A DNA stretch of 64,000 nt from assembly GCA_947624485.1 (NCBI GenBank), contig CANQKM010000006.1:1-64000 (forward strand), written 5' to 3'; not shown here. Below are more notes on the stretch, generated by a model. It saw nothing but the letters and a program-made list of their open reading frames with translations, searched no databases and was not told the DNA's origin. The stretch's first letter is position 1. This DNA comes from an uncultured Clostridia bacterium. GTDB lineage: Bacteria; Bacillota; Clostridia; UBA1381.

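Overview
The window looks like a chromosomal segment of a spore-forming, gut-type Clostridia bacterium (Bacillota). The basis is endospore genes spmA and spmB, a glycolytic pgk/tpiA cluster with strong AGGAGG-type ribosome sites, and palindromic intergenic repeats of a kind I associate with gut Clostridia. The genus cannot be fixed from the sequence alone.

Layout. Bases 1-67 hold the last codons of what looks like an IS30-family transposase, followed by a palindromic repeat element (99-243). From 280 to 4086 all genes read leftward: spmA, a 293-bp gap filled with palindromic repeats, spmB, then a pgk - coiled-coil gene - tpiA operon with its own promoter inside the spmB-pgk gap. A 387-bp AT-rich divergent region (4087-4473) carries a near-consensus sigma-A promoter and a strong ribosome binding site for the gene that fills the rest of the window.

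That gene is the main content. One uninterrupted rightward reading frame starts at ATG 4474 and is still open at base 64000, giving at least 19,842 codons (visible product about 2 MDa). The product has a signal peptide, a roughly 700-residue acidic Glu/Thr/Ser-rich N-terminal stretch with TVTE-type repeats, and then a very regular array: 31 RCC1-type beta-propellers (the last cut by the window end), each followed by one bacterial Ig-like (Big_2-like) domain. By hand count 29 of the 30 complete propellers have exactly seven blades; propeller 25 has five. The propeller+Ig module averages about 630 residues. Position-specific residues (Trp in the first blade, a GFNL-type motif once per Ig domain) indicate that the whole module, not the single blade, was the unit of duplication. 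Inserted elements break the regularity: a GLUG-type beta-helix inside propeller 3, a Glu-Pro hinge in propeller 4, a roughly 220-residue acidic insert in propeller 5, and Cys/His-rich loops at the same place in propellers 7 and 20.

The giant protein is presumably exported and displayed as a very long beads-on-a-string surface fibre. Its function and its C-terminal anchor are not visible here. It is divergently transcribed from the sporulation/glycolysis block and shows no evident functional link to it.
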